From positions 1,683,501-1,747,500 of the forward strand of contig CM057475.1 of NCBI GenBank assembly GCA_030035585.1: 64,000 nt of DNA. Direction: 5' to 3'. The position numbers were made by a program, and so were the translations under genes. Positions 44,502 through 55,389 of the stretch are shown in pieces. The number at the start of each line of letters is the position of its first letter. The first letter of the stretch is position 1. The notes under the pieces were generated by a model. It saw only the letters and a program-made list of their open reading frames with translations, searched no databases and had not been told where the DNA came from. Source of the stretch: Dugong dugon (lineage: Eukaryota; Chordata; Mammalia; Sirenia; Dugongidae).

Positions 44502-44831
44502 GCATCGGTGGTTCATTGGTAGAAGTCTTTGTCTCCATGTAGGAGACTTGGGTTCGATTCCAGGCAAATGCACCTCACGCACAGCTACCACCTGCCTGTC
44601 AGTGGAGGCTTGCTTGTTGCAATGACGCTGAGCAATTTCAGTGGAGCTTTCAGACTAAGGCAGACTATGAAGAAAGGCCTGGTCAATGAAAACCCTATGG
44701 ATCACAACAGTCCTATCCACAATCTATTATGGGGATGGTGCAGGACTAGAGAGTACTTTGTTCCATTGTGCATAGGATTGCTGTGAGTCGGGGGCAGGCT
44801 GATTCAACGGCAGCTAACAACATCAACAATA
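44502..44831 (+). repeat. tRNA-Gly-headed SINE with RTE tail
   Basis: The first ~72 nt imitate a glycine tRNA (GCATCGGTGGTTCATTGGTA, GGTTCGATTCC B box, end AATGCA). The anticodon stem is partly unpaired, so it is not a working tRNA. Then follows a body shared with the 5' part of RTE elements ('ggaggcttgcttgttgcaat', compare 58852-58990), and a tail 'gctgtgagtcgggggcaggc' related to the RTE/AfroSINE 3' end, closing with an (AAC)n run. ~330 bp. Confidence 0.82.
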
Positions 44832-45639
44832 GAACTATAAGTACTACCTGCAAAGAATCCATACTCTAATAAAATCTTACTCCTGAACAATTTCCATCTT
44901 TATAACCTCATAAAGAAGGTCCTGTCAGTGCTGCTGTCTTCCTAATGAAGAAAGATTGTTTTCCCCCAAAGAAAGAAAGTGGAAGGCATTTCAGGGAAGT
45001 CAATAATGAAGGAAGCAGGCTTCCCTACAGATCCTTTGGCACAAAATAAGTTTTTACAGCCTCTTGCTTTATGCATGGGGACTGTATTTGTAAGGATTAT
45101 GGAGTTTAAAACACTTCTTGCTCATTTAGTAAATGACTAGCCATTTGGAACATTTCCATCTGTCACTTAGTTGTAGGGACAAAGGTAGTCACAGATTGAG
45201 GTTGGAGACTGGTGAGAAAAACTACTTCTTCATTTACTGGGTAGCAGGGTGTGACTGGCCAGGGTGGTTCAAGGGATGGAGGAAAGATATGCCAAGAAAC
45301 CCCAACTTATCCAGAAGGTTTTGTTGCTGGGTGATTGCTAAAAAGGAATGGATTTGTACCTTCATTGGGAATGATGGGATTCAGTTGCAAAAGGGTGCCC
45401 TGAGGCCAACAACATTAGGAGATTCTGAGAGATCTTAGAGTCATCACTTACAAAGGGGGCCATGGCAAGAACTTGTACGCAAACGGCTGCCTTTTCAGGG
45501 CAAATGGGAGGAAAGGTGAAAAACACTAGTGCAGAAGATAAACAACAAATTGCTTACAGTTAGGAGGGGGAGAAGTTATGCTAATATTATATAATGACCA
45601 CTACTAAAATTTTATGTTCTTATTACCCAAAGCTAAAAT
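44832..45639. other. no recognised feature
   Basis: Single-copy-looking DNA; longest frame 101 codons (45133-45438) without any domain I recognise. Confidence 0.4.
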
Positions 45640-45665
45640 TTATTTAGCATCTACTATGTTCTAGG

Positions 45666-45845
45666 CAGAGCCCTGGTGGCAAAGTGGTTAAGAGCTACAG
45701 CTCCTAAACAAGAGGTTGGCAGTTCAAATCCACCAGCTGCTCCTTGGAAATCTTATGGGACAGTTCTACTTTGTCCTATAGGGTTGCTACAGGGTCACTA
45801 TGAGTCAGAATCGACTTGACAGCAACTGATTTGGATTTTTTGGGT
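45666..45845 (+). repeat. AfroSINE
   Basis: Head 'agagccctggtggcaaagtg', tail 'atgagtcagaatcgacttga'. Inserted in the MIR. Confidence 0.92.
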
Positions 45846-45860
45846 TTATGTTCCAGGAAG

Positions 45861-46072
45861 AGGTCCCTGGGTGGCCCAAATGATTTGTGCTCAACTACTA
45901 ACCTAAATGTTGGAGGTTCACACACACCCAGCAGCACTGAGGAATAAAGGCATAGCAATCTGCTCCTGTAAAAGTTATAGCCTAGGAAACCCTATGGGGC
46001 AATTCTACTCTGACATTTATGGTCACTGTGAGTTGGAATTGACTCGATGGCACCTAACAACGACAACAGTTT
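45861..46072 (+). repeat. AfroSINE (long variant)
   Basis: Head 'gaggtccctgggtggcccaa', tail 'gagttggaattgactcgatg' and (AAC)n end. Inserted in the same MIR. Confidence 0.9.
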
Positions 46073-46156
46073 TGTATGCACTGGGCAAAATTCTTTCAAG
46101 TTTTATCTCATTTACTCCTCATAACAACCCAAAGAATTGGCAGAATTATTTTCCCA

Positions 46157-47043
46157 ATCTTGTTGTTGTTGTTAGGTGCCGTCGAGTTGGTTTCCACTCA
46201 TAGCGACCCTATGTACAACAGAACAAAACACTGCCTGGTCCTGCACCATCCTCACAATTGTTGTTATGTTTGAGCCCATTGTTGCAGCCTTTGTGTCAAT
46301 CCATCTCTTTGAGGGTTTTCCTCTTTTTCGTTAACCCTCTATTTTACCAAGCATGATGTCCTTTTCCAGGGGATGAGCCCTCCTGATAACATGTCCGAAG
46401 TATGTGAGACGAAGTCTCACCATCCTTGCTTCTAAGAAGCATTTGGTTGTACTTTTTCCAAGACAGATTTGTTTGTTCTTTTGGCAGTCCGTAGTATATT
46501 CAATATTCTTCACCAACACCACAATTCAAGGGTATCAGTTCTTCGGTCTTCCTTATGCATCACCCAGCTTTGCTTTCAATGCTTTGAAGAGGTCTTTTGC
46601 AGCAGATTTGCCCAATGCCATGTGTCTTTTGATTTCTTGACTGCTGCTTACATGGGTTTTGATACCCAAGTAAAACAAATCCTTGACAACTTCAATCTTT
46701 TCTCCATTTATCATAATGCTGCTTATTGTTTTCTTTATGTTGAGGTATAATACATATGAAGGCTGTGGTCTTTGATCTTCATCAGTAACTGCTTCAAGTC
46801 CTCTTCACTTTCAGCAAGCTAGGTTGTGTCATCTGCATAACACAAGTTGTTAATGAGTCTTCTTCTAATCCTTATGCCCCGTTCTTCTGTGTATAGACCA
46901 GCTTCTCAGATTATTTGCTCAGCATATGGATTGAATAGATATGGTGAAAGGATACAGCCTGACCCACACCTTTCCTGACTTTGAACCATGAAGCATCCCC
47001 TTGTTCTGTTAGAATGACTGCCTGTTAATCTACGTACAGGTTC
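46157..47043 (-). mobile_element. RTE (BovB-like) LINE, 5' truncated
   Basis: 3' end at left: (GTT)n, GTGCCGTCGAGTTGGTTTCC, then 'actcatagcgaccctatgta'. It continues upstream through the RT palm and thumb region to about 47043, where it meets MIR sequence. Frames are broken. The 3' end is nearly identical to the tail of AfroSINEs. Confidence 0.88.
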
Positions 47044-47214
47044 TCAATTTTAATGATGAGTTAACTTTGGTAAAATAACTTGCTCAAAGTTCACACAGAA
47101 AAGAAAGTATTTAAGTCACATCATCAAAAGGCACAGATGACCAGAATCAGGGACAAATAAACCTCAAAAATAATACGTACTAACAAAAACCAAACAAACA
47201 AAAAAACTTTCTGG

Positions 47215-47300
47215 AGTATCTGGCATGAATTCCCATTCTCCACAATGTTATCCATAATTTGTTATGATCCGCATAGTCGATTGTATTTGCATACTCATTC
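47215..47300 (-). mobile_element. RTE fragment, minus orientation
   Basis: 'gaattcccattctccacaat' and 'catgttatccataatttgtt'-like text is antisense RTE RT-domain sequence further 5' than the piece ending at 47043. Confidence 0.65.
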
Positions 47301-47590
47301 AATCTGTATGCTGTGCAAACAATCTGAGAAGTTGGACTATATGAAGAAGAACGTGGCATCAGGATTGGTAGAAGATTCATTAATAACCTATGATATGCAG
47401 ATGACACAATTTTGCTTGCTAAAAGCAAAGAGAACTTGAAGCACTTATGATGAAAATCAAAGACCACAGCCTTCAGTATGGATTACACCTCAACATAAAG
47501 AAAACACAAATTCTCACAACTGGACCAATAAGCAACATCATGATAAACGGAGAAAAGATTGAAGTTGTCAAGGATTTCATCTCACTTCCC
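47301..47590 (+). mobile_element. RTE fragment, plus orientation, with RT active-site motif
   Basis: Sense RTE sequence. The reverse-transcriptase catalytic motif YADD is encoded at 47394-47405 (tat gca gat gac), but the codon before it is TGA where the family has Arg. Downstream text 'aatcaaagaccacagccttc' and 'gaccaataagcaacatcatg' is the reverse complement of parts of 46665-46800. Confidence 0.82.
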
Positions 47591-47599
47591 ATATTTTAA

Positions 47600-48312
47600 G
47601 CAAGAGGAAAAAGTTAATGAAGGAACAATAATTCAAAAAAAAAAAAAAAGACTACACAAAGTCATCCATTGCCTAGTACGTTTTCATCCTTTTTTAACCT
47701 TCATAAACCCACCTACTGGGAACATGGCTGAGAAAGCCCGGGAACCACAGATTGGTTGGAGGATACTGTGGCAGGGTCTCTAGCCAAACATATGACAACA
47801 ACCTACTGTTATTTTCAGTTTTGATGTTTTGTACATCATGAATTTTTTGCCTAAATTTTTAAAGACCTGACACATCCTTAAACAATTCACTAAGAATTTT
47901 TATCCAGAACGTCAGTCCAGAAAAGGGACCTCATTACTATTTGACTTAGTGATGTTATCTCATCCCCTGGCTGGCCCAAGCTCCTAGGAGGCAAGAGCAT
48001 GTCAGAGCTGGCTTTGTTGACCAGAGTATGTGGCTGAGTGTACAGTGTTCCTTCAGTAAACGCTGTTAACTGTATTGATTGGTTCTTTATCTCCAAACTA
48101 CTTCCTATCTTCACATTTCCTCCATTTATTCTCTTTCTAGTCAGTGCTGTGAAAGCAGGCTGCTTGCAAAGCTCCCTGGGTCTATTTTTTAAAACAACCA
48201 AATACTGTTTTTTTTTTTTTTTTTTTTTGGTCATCACTATTGGTTGTCAGCATTTTGTAGGTAGGCTAGCACTTTGTTTCTGATTATGGTGAATACAACA
48301 ATTAGGGTGAGG
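47600..48312. other. no recognised feature (poly-T run)
   Basis: Unassigned; a 20-22-nt T run at 48209-48229. The minus-strand frame 47890-48237 is open through this run by chance (poly-Lys). Confidence 0.4.
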
Positions 48313-48512
48313 TTTACGAGCTCGGCTGCTAACTGAAAGGTTAGAGCTTCAAATCCACCCAGAGGCAGGCACCTCAGAAGAAAAGCCTGGAGATCTACTT
48401 TCAAAAAAATCAGCCATTGAAAACCCTGTAGAGCACAGTTCTACTCTGACACAGTGGGGTTACTATGAGTCAGAATCAGCTTCACGTCCATAGCAACTTT
48501 TTTTTTTCTTTT
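48313..48512 (+). repeat. AfroSINE (long variant)
   Basis: Head 'gagctcggctgctaactgaa', body 'agcctggagatctactttca', tail 'actatgagtcagaatcagct'. Confidence 0.9.
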
Positions 48513-48660
48513 TTGCCATCAGATAAGGGTTACCGTTTTACTTTCTGAATAGCTAGGCTTCTCATAAACATGGGAAACAAGTATTCTTACAGTATAATTT
48601 TGCTTTTTGTTTAAATATAAAATAACACAAATATTAAAGAACAGTATATTAAAAAGATAC

Positions 48661-49075
48661 TATTACGAATTGAATTGTGTCCCTCCAAAATATGAGTTGT
48701 AAATCCTAACCTCTATACCTGTAGTTATAATCCCATTTGGAAATGGATTTTCTTTGTTACCTTAATGAGACAGTATTAGTGTAGTGTGTGTCTTAAGTCA
48801 GTATCTTTTAAGATATAAAAGAGATTAAACAAGCAAGCGAGGAAGCAGAAACAGGGGAAGAGAGATGTCAAGTCACGGGAAGATCACGCAGGAGCAGAAG
48901 CTCAGAAGAGACAAGGACCTTCCTCCAGAGCCGACAGAGACAGAAAGCCTTCCCCTAGAGCTGGCACCCTGTATTTGGACTTCTGGCCTCCTAAACTGTG
49001 AGAAAATAAATTTATGTTTGTTAAAGCCACTCACTTGTGATATTTTTGTTATAGCAGCACTAGATGACTAAGACA
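48661..49075 (+). repeat. solo ERVL/MaLR-class LTR with 5-bp target duplication
   Basis: Same LTR type as 14029-14547 (start TATTACGAATTGAATTGTGT, end 'cactagatgactaagaca') but 415 bp, with an internal shortening. The 5-bp direct repeat GATAC stands at 48656-48660 and 49076-49080. The first bases are TA rather than TG. Box 'aagatataaaagaga' and 'aaaataaatttatg' (polyadenylation region) are visible. Confidence 0.82.
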
Positions 49076-49369
49076 GATACTTCATAGATAAATTTCAAAG
49101 AAATATAAGCCTCTAGATTTTAATTATTTGCTTTTATCATTAATATTGAACTGTTTGAATCTGAAATGTTCCCCTCCTCCTCTGTCATGGTTTTAAGAGA
49201 GAAACCTTGGGTTTCTGTTTATCTGCTGACTTGGGGAACAAGCATTCTCTACCTCCTACCCCAACTACCCCCTTGTAATCATGGGTCTCAGGGTCTTGGA
49301 TAGTCTAGGATGAAAAGAAAAAAAATTCTAAAATAACTTCTTCAAACTTTTAAAATCAACAATGTTGCT

Positions 49370-49505
49370 TTGTCATTTGTCTGTCATTTTCATTGTCCAG
49401 CTCAAATGCAACTTTTTCTATGAAGCTTTCCCAGGTCCATCTAGTCAGAATCAAGCTATTTTTCCCCCTATGTTGTTATTGTTTACACTTCACCTAATGG
49501 TTATT
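49370..49505. repeat. L2-class fragment
   Basis: 'cagctcaaatgcaacttttt' and 'tatgaagctttcccaggtcc' resemble the 3' end of L2 LINEs. Confidence 0.5.
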
Positions 49506-49663
49506 TCTTGGCAGGAAACATGTCCAACACAGTTTTGTATTCCTGCAGAGTCTAGCACTCACAACAGACTCACATATGTGTACTGGATTGAGTTAAAATT
49601 CAGACTGTGGGAAACAAGAATGATAGTATGGAATAATAACAGAATATTAGAGTGTGTTTAGTT

Positions 49664-49864
49664 GTTGGAATTAGCTGCCATCAAGATGATTCTGACTCAT
49701 GGTGACCCCATATGTGCAGAGTAGAACTGCTTTATAGGGTTTTCAAGGTTTGGCCTTTCAGGAAAAGATCTCCAGACCTGTTTTCCTAGGTGCCTCTTGG
49801 TGCATTTTAACCACCAACCTTTAAGCTAGTAGTTGAGAGTTTAACTGTTTGCACCACCCAGGAC
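49664..49864 (-). repeat. AfroSINE (long variant)
   Basis: Tail 'agctgccatcaagatgattc', body 'atatgtgcagagtagaactg', head 'gtttgcaccacccaggacc'. Confidence 0.9.
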
Positions 49865-51164
49865 CAGCATGTATTTAGAGGCACCCAGAATAAGCTTGCA
49901 GAATTTCCCTGATGATTGTATGCTTGTGTCCCAGGACATAAAGTGGGAAGAATATTGCTTGTCCTTTACCAACTACATCCCATCGAACATGCATGACCTA
50001 GGAGTTCTTATATATCACTCCACCATTCACTTAGACCCTCAGCTTCCACTGATGAGTTCTCATGATGCCTGTCTACTTCAGTGTAGTCACAATCCTGGAA
50101 TATAACTTTCCAAAATGCAAAGGATCCTTTCCATAAACACATTTAACACAGTCTTAGCATGGTACCAGGTACACATAGTAAATACCTTTTTTTGTGGATG
50201 ATAATTAAGCATCGCAGTAATAACCTTTCCCATGAGGTTCATAAGAGAATTTGAATTTTTAAAATTCCACATACAAAAAGACATGGCTTGCTTTCCAGTG
50301 ATCTAGACAGTTTTGGTTTGTAAGATTGTTTCCAGGGTTTAAAGAAGTGTCTGGGGTGGGAAGGCCTTTGCAGTTTCTCAGGGTTACACAGTTTAGTATA
50401 ACAGATTTCTGCCCTCATCAGCTCTTCAGCACCATTTATTCTTTTTAATGTTTTTCTAAAAGCCACATTATCATGTTTTCTGGAAAAATTAGTTTATCAT
50501 TACCATGATGATTTTTATTGCCAGTTTAACAATAGACTAAAAGCCTAAAACATGGATTGGAGGGGAGATTTATGTTCTCTGCAGAAATATAACAACCATC
50601 TCATGAAAAGCTGCAGTTTACTCCCTAATATAAGGAGATTAGATGGTTTCTTAGTCAGACTTGCTGAATCCCGCAACCATCAACATTGTGGAGCAAGGAT
50701 GTAAATCAGAGGAGCAAGCGGATTTTGACATTCAAAAACAGAAAGCACAGTAGGAATTTAATCACCGCATTTGCCAACACAGTGTTCTCTTTGAAGAGAG
50801 GATTCTTTTGCAAAATTCTGTATCTGGTATATTCATGGTGACAGCATGGCGTGAGGTTCTAGTAGGAGTTTAGGAGTCACCCTCTCACTGCATGACCTTA
50901 CCTGCACTCTCTCTGACCCTCATTTATCCTAAAAGTCTTGACAGGTTTCCAAAGATAATGTCTACACAGCCTTCATAGTGTCTTTGAAGAAAAGTAGTAG
51001 ATAAAGAAGCCTTATCAGTTATCTAATCATTGACACTAAGTGAAACGCCACTCATCAACCAACCAATCAGTCAGCATGAATTTAATGAGCATCAATTTAA
51101 CATAAGGGCAATGACTGGACTGTGGGGAAAGCCATCGGAGAGAAACAAGTCCATTTAAATATTT
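49865..51164. other. no recognised gene; holds half of a short local duplication
   Basis: Unassigned AT-rich DNA. 50393-50490 is similar to 51708-51805. A possible L2/MIR scrap lies at 50135-50190. Confidence 0.4.
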
Positions 51165-51275
51165 ACCAAGTAGTTATTGAGTACCTTTTATGCTTCAGGC
51201 TCTATGCTAGGTGCTAGGGATTTGTGAAGTGAATGATGTAACTTCTCAGCCTGGAGAAGCTCAGAGACACAAAAG
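51165..51275. repeat. ancient L2/MIR-class fragment
   Basis: 'gttattgagtaccttttatg' and 'ctatgctaggtgctagggat' are the common 'body' phrase of very old mammalian repeats. Confidence 0.5.
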
Positions 51276-51369
51276 ACACACAAAAGGCTGACTGGAAACT
51301 TTACATTTGCTTGGAAAAATAGATTACACGCCCCTAAGACAAGTTAAGAATACTACAGATCAATTTACA

Positions 51370-51562
51370 ACCTAACAATTGACATGGAGTCAACTCCAAC
51401 TCATGGCAACCCCATGTATGTCAGAGTAGAACCATGCTCCATAGGGGTTTCAATGGCTGATTTTTTGGAAGTAGATAGATCACCAGGCCTTTCTTCTGAG
51501 GTGTCTCCAGTTGGACTCCACCTCCCAACTTTCTGGGCAGCCAAGCACTTAACAGATCAACT
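51370..51562 (-). repeat. AfroSINE (long variant)
   Basis: Tail 'ttgacatggagtcaactcca', body 'tatgtcagagtagaaccatg', head 'cagccaagcacttaacag'. Confidence 0.9.
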
Positions 51563-52599
51563 TATCTCTACAGTAGAGTTCTATTGGCCTGATTCTCACT
51601 GACAGTGAATTTGTGATAATGAGGATAGTAACTTTTTGCCTTATTAGTGGAAAATGTTAATGATGTAAGCAAAGTATAAAACGTGCATTTCCATTACCTC
51701 AACATTTAGTATAGTAAGTTTCTGCCCTCCTGAGCTCATCTCCACTTTTTAACCTTTTTCTAAAAGCCATATTATATCATGTTTGTTAAGAGCAATTGAC
51801 CTATACTAATGATAGACATAATACCCAGGAAGACTCGATCATCTTGAAAACCAAAATGTGTAAAGGAAAAAAAAAAGTGCTTTGCGACAGATGAAAAAGA
51901 TACACTGTAGATTTTAGATAGTCTGAGGAAGTTATTTTAGATTGTTGTTTTCATCCTATGGACTATCTAAAATATATCTGTTGCTGTTAACATCTAGTCA
52001 GCTCCAATTCATGGTGACCTTATGTAAAACATCTTCATAATAATAAAAAAGCACATCTAGGCAGTGAAAAATTATCAGTAGGTTGTATGTTAAGACCTAC
52101 TTGAAAGTTAGTTATTATGGATTTGGCACATCCCCAGGGAAATCTTTTTATATGTAGAGTCTAGTTTCCAAGTCAGTCTACAACATATAGCTAACTTATA
52201 ATATGACTGATTAATCATGCAAATACAGCATTTTTTAAACTGCATCAGCTGCTACATTCATGGAGATCCAAGAGTTCTATAAGGATTTTTAACCTTATGT
52301 TTTCATTTTGATAATAAATGGAAAAAATTAATATAACCGTATTCTGTATCATTTAAGTGAATACCTTACTGTGTGATTCTAGAGCCTGTGTTTACGGTTA
52401 TCTTTATAATTGTGTTAATCTCATATTATCAACTGACTTAATAGTCACAGATATTTACTATTTGGTTAAATATCTGGCCGCCATTTGGTTAGCTTGCATG
52501 AAGGTTAAAACAATACAAGTGTCCCATATCTACTATTATACGTATGTTGATTCTGTTTACCTGTTATGAGACAAAACTGTGATAATTGCCATTTGATAG
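51563..52599. other. no recognised gene; SINE tail scrap
   Basis: AT-rich. 51974-52026 is a minus AfroSINE tail scrap ('gttgctgttaacatctagtc'). 51708-51805 duplicates 50393-50490. Confidence 0.45.
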
Positions 52600-52730
52600 A
52601 CACAAGGCTGTAATCTTTATGGAAACAAACTGCCACATCCTTCTCCCACAGAGTAGCTGGTAGGTTTGAACCACTGACCTTTCTGTTAGCAGCCAAGTGA
52701 GTGCTTAACCACTGCATCACGAGGGCTCCT
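52600..52730 (-). repeat. AfroSINE head half
   Basis: 'ctgtaatctttatggaaaca' body to head 'gcatcacgagggctcc'; tail missing. Confidence 0.85.
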
Positions 52731-53349
52731 TCAAATTAAATTTAGGCTTTCAAAATAAAATGACAATATAGTAGAATAATTTTACAGAAAGTATGTGAAT
52801 TAAATTATGGCATTGCAATATTTCAAGCAGAGAAAAATAGTGGGAGAATTCATTCATCACACAGCACATAACAAGCAGCTCAACAGAAATTAATATATAG
52901 CAGCCATATCACAATTGCTTCCTCCTAAGAGGAATGGAAGTCATCGTTGTGCAAACTAACATGGAAGTGTTAACTAGCTATAATATAGAAGTGAAGAGTC
53001 ACGGGAATCTTTTTCTTACTTGATAATTTAACAATGTTAGTTTTATGTTTTAGGGACGTTAGTAAACTGCTCTTTCAAACTAATAGATCAGTATTTATTT
53101 TTGCTCAACACTTTGTTTTTAAAATTTGAAAATATCTCCTAAAAATCCAGATTTCTAGTTTTTTCTTTTTTTAATTCAGAAAATATGACAACCATGAGCC
53201 TGCAGCCCCTGTGGTAATAATGCACTAGAGTTGAGTGGCTGTTTCTCATACAGGTCCTGCTTCTCATTTGTACATTTTCTACCTGCGTTTTATAAGCATA
53301 GAGTTTGTGTTCCCCGATCTGAAGCAATAGGATATATATAATATATACC
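52731..53349. other. no recognised feature
   Basis: AT-rich unassigned DNA. Confidence 0.4.
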
Positions 53350-53512
53350 TCGCCCGGTGGCATAGCAGTTAAGTGCTATGGCTGCTAACCAAAAGGTCTG
53401 TAGTTCGAATCCACCAGGTGCTCCTTGGAAACTCTATGGGGCAGTTTTACTCTGTCCTATAGGGTCACTACGAGTCGGAATCGACTCGATGGCAACGGGT
53501 TTGGTTTTTCTG
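53350..53512 (+). repeat. AfroSINE, best preserved copy
   Basis: Full length: head 'cccggtggcatagcagttaa', B box GTTCGAATCCACC, body 'gctccttggaaactctatgg', tail ACTACGAGTCGGAATCGACT then CGATGGCAACGGGTTTGG and a T-rich end. The lowest divergence from the family sequence of all copies here, so probably a young insertion. Confidence 0.95.
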
Positions 53513-54144
53513 GTTTTCCCAAGTCAGGAGTAAAGGTTCTGAAAAGAGGTCTATCCCTCTGCATATTTTGTTTGTAAAACAAATATTTCTGAGGAGGGGC
53601 TTCTGTTGGATGCGGCTCCTTTTCAGTGCACTATCACATCCTGTTCTCTCTGTAATCATGGTTTAGTATCTCGTTCGAAATAGAAACTAACCTTTAGGAG
53701 CCAATTTCTAATTAATTGACTGTATTCATCGATTCCGAGGCTCGCTGATTAGAAGGAATTAATGCCTTCTTGCTGCCCCGACCCTACCCCAACCTCCTAC
53801 ATAATGCCTGCCTCTCATCCAGGGTGATTCCTCCCCTGCTATTACTTGTTATTCATTTTCACTTCATTAATATTTAAAGATCATTGCAGTTTTTCACTGA
53901 AAAGGGCAACACTTATCACCAACCAGGCAAAGGTGAACACAGACGCAACTTCTGAGATGTTTTGAAAGCATGGTATTTCCAGAGTCTTATTTATCTCTAT
54001 TTCTATTGTATGATTGCTTCTCTGCTCAGCCTATGAAACTGTAACAAAATATAAGGTGGAAAAGACCTGGAACTTTGATTGGTTTATAAAGTGTTTTTCA
54101 TTCAAGAAACGAAAACAGTTTTAGTATACAAGCTCATCTGTCCT
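53513..54144. other. no recognised feature
   Basis: Unassigned DNA. Confidence 0.4.
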
Positions 54145-54300
54145 CAGCACACACCTATGAAGTGGACAGGCAAAACCCCACTCTAGACCTCATTTTATAG
54201 ATGGCAAAACCAAACCACCGAAAAGGACAGAGAGTTGCGTATCATGGAAATACTACAGGGAAACTATCAGAATCCAGCTCATAACTGGCATGTTCCTCAG
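54145..54300 (-). repeat. MIR
   Basis: Reverse MIR order: 'cacctatgaagtggacaggc', 'cctcattttatagatggcaa', 'aggacagagagttgcgtatc'. Confidence 0.6.
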
Positions 54301-55389
54301 CTTTAACCTCAGATTAGAGCTTCAGTCCTCGTCTTATATTTCCTTGATCAGACAGAGTATCAAACTTCATAACCCAACCTCTAATTTTCTTTTTAGAGCT
54401 TAGACACATTCCTCCAAAGAAAGAAATGATGTGGAAAAATATACAAGCAAACTCTGAAGAAGCATCATTAATTATTCACATTTTTGAAGTAAGTATCCAT
54501 TTTGTAGTCTCTCCTTTTGGGGAAGCAATGTAAACATACATATAAACTTGTAAATAAACTAATAACATCAATGAACACTTTGCAAATTAAAAATAATACT
54601 ATCAGCCTAATACTTTAAATATCTTACCTTTTTTTTATACAAATCTTTTGTGTAAGCTTGTATGCTTTCCTATGCTTTGCAATTCTATTTTACCGACAAA
54701 TGATACATTTTTACTTAAAAATTTCATATGATTTTTGAGCTATTCATGATTCACATTTTAGAGGCTTTATGTTATTCTATCACATAGACTCATTATGGTT
54801 TTGTTTTAATCATTTCCAATTATTGAATCAATATGCTCTTTCAGTTTGAGGTTTTCCTTTATTTTAAACTATTACCTGCTATGTGGCAAGAAGTTTCCTT
54901 ATAGCAATAGTATTTTTCTTTTCTTTTTTTTTTTTTACCAACCATTCAGCTACTTAAGATGAAGTCCCAGAGGTAGAATTAATAAGTTAAGGAGTTGGAA
55001 CATTCTCACCAGCGGTATAGCTTCCAGCATCACAGCAACACACAAGCCACCAGAGTACGACAAACTGACCGACGTATGCCACAAGCCCAACAGTAGAGTG
55101 TTATAATTTATGCTTTAAAGAAGTTCATGTTCTTTAAACGAATTAAAAGAAGAAAAAAAATATATATATATAGTCTTCTATATATACCCACATATTTATC
55201 ATTTCTAGCTCTTCATCCCATTCCGTGGATTGCAGTTACTATATAGTCATTTTCGTTCAGCCTGGAAGGCTTACTTTATATTTTATGCAGGACAGATCTG
55301 CCAGCAATGAATTCTCATAGTTTTGTTCTTTTTTGTGTATGTGTGTGTAGTGCCATGATTTATTTATTTATTTATTTTTCTTTTTTAAA
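54301..55389. other. no recognised gene; AT-rich with simple repeats
   Basis: T-run at 54926-54941, (TA)n at 55159-55172, (ATTT)n at 55358-55377. No frame of note. Confidence 0.45.

Larger units (their letters stand above)
45640..47125 (-). repeat. MIR in three pieces, split by two SINEs and an RTE
   Basis: MIR parts in reverse orientation: 45640-45665 ('ttagcatctactatgttcta'), 46073-46156 ('ctcatttactcctcataaca', 'ggcagaattattttcccaat') and 47044-47125 ('taatgatgagttaacttt', 'ataacttgctcaaagttcac'). These are successive segments of one MIR. Confidence 0.75.

Noticed and set aside
47890..48237. 115-codon minus-strand frame starting in poly-Lys
   Set aside because: Its start lies in a poly(T) run and no family resemblance is seen.
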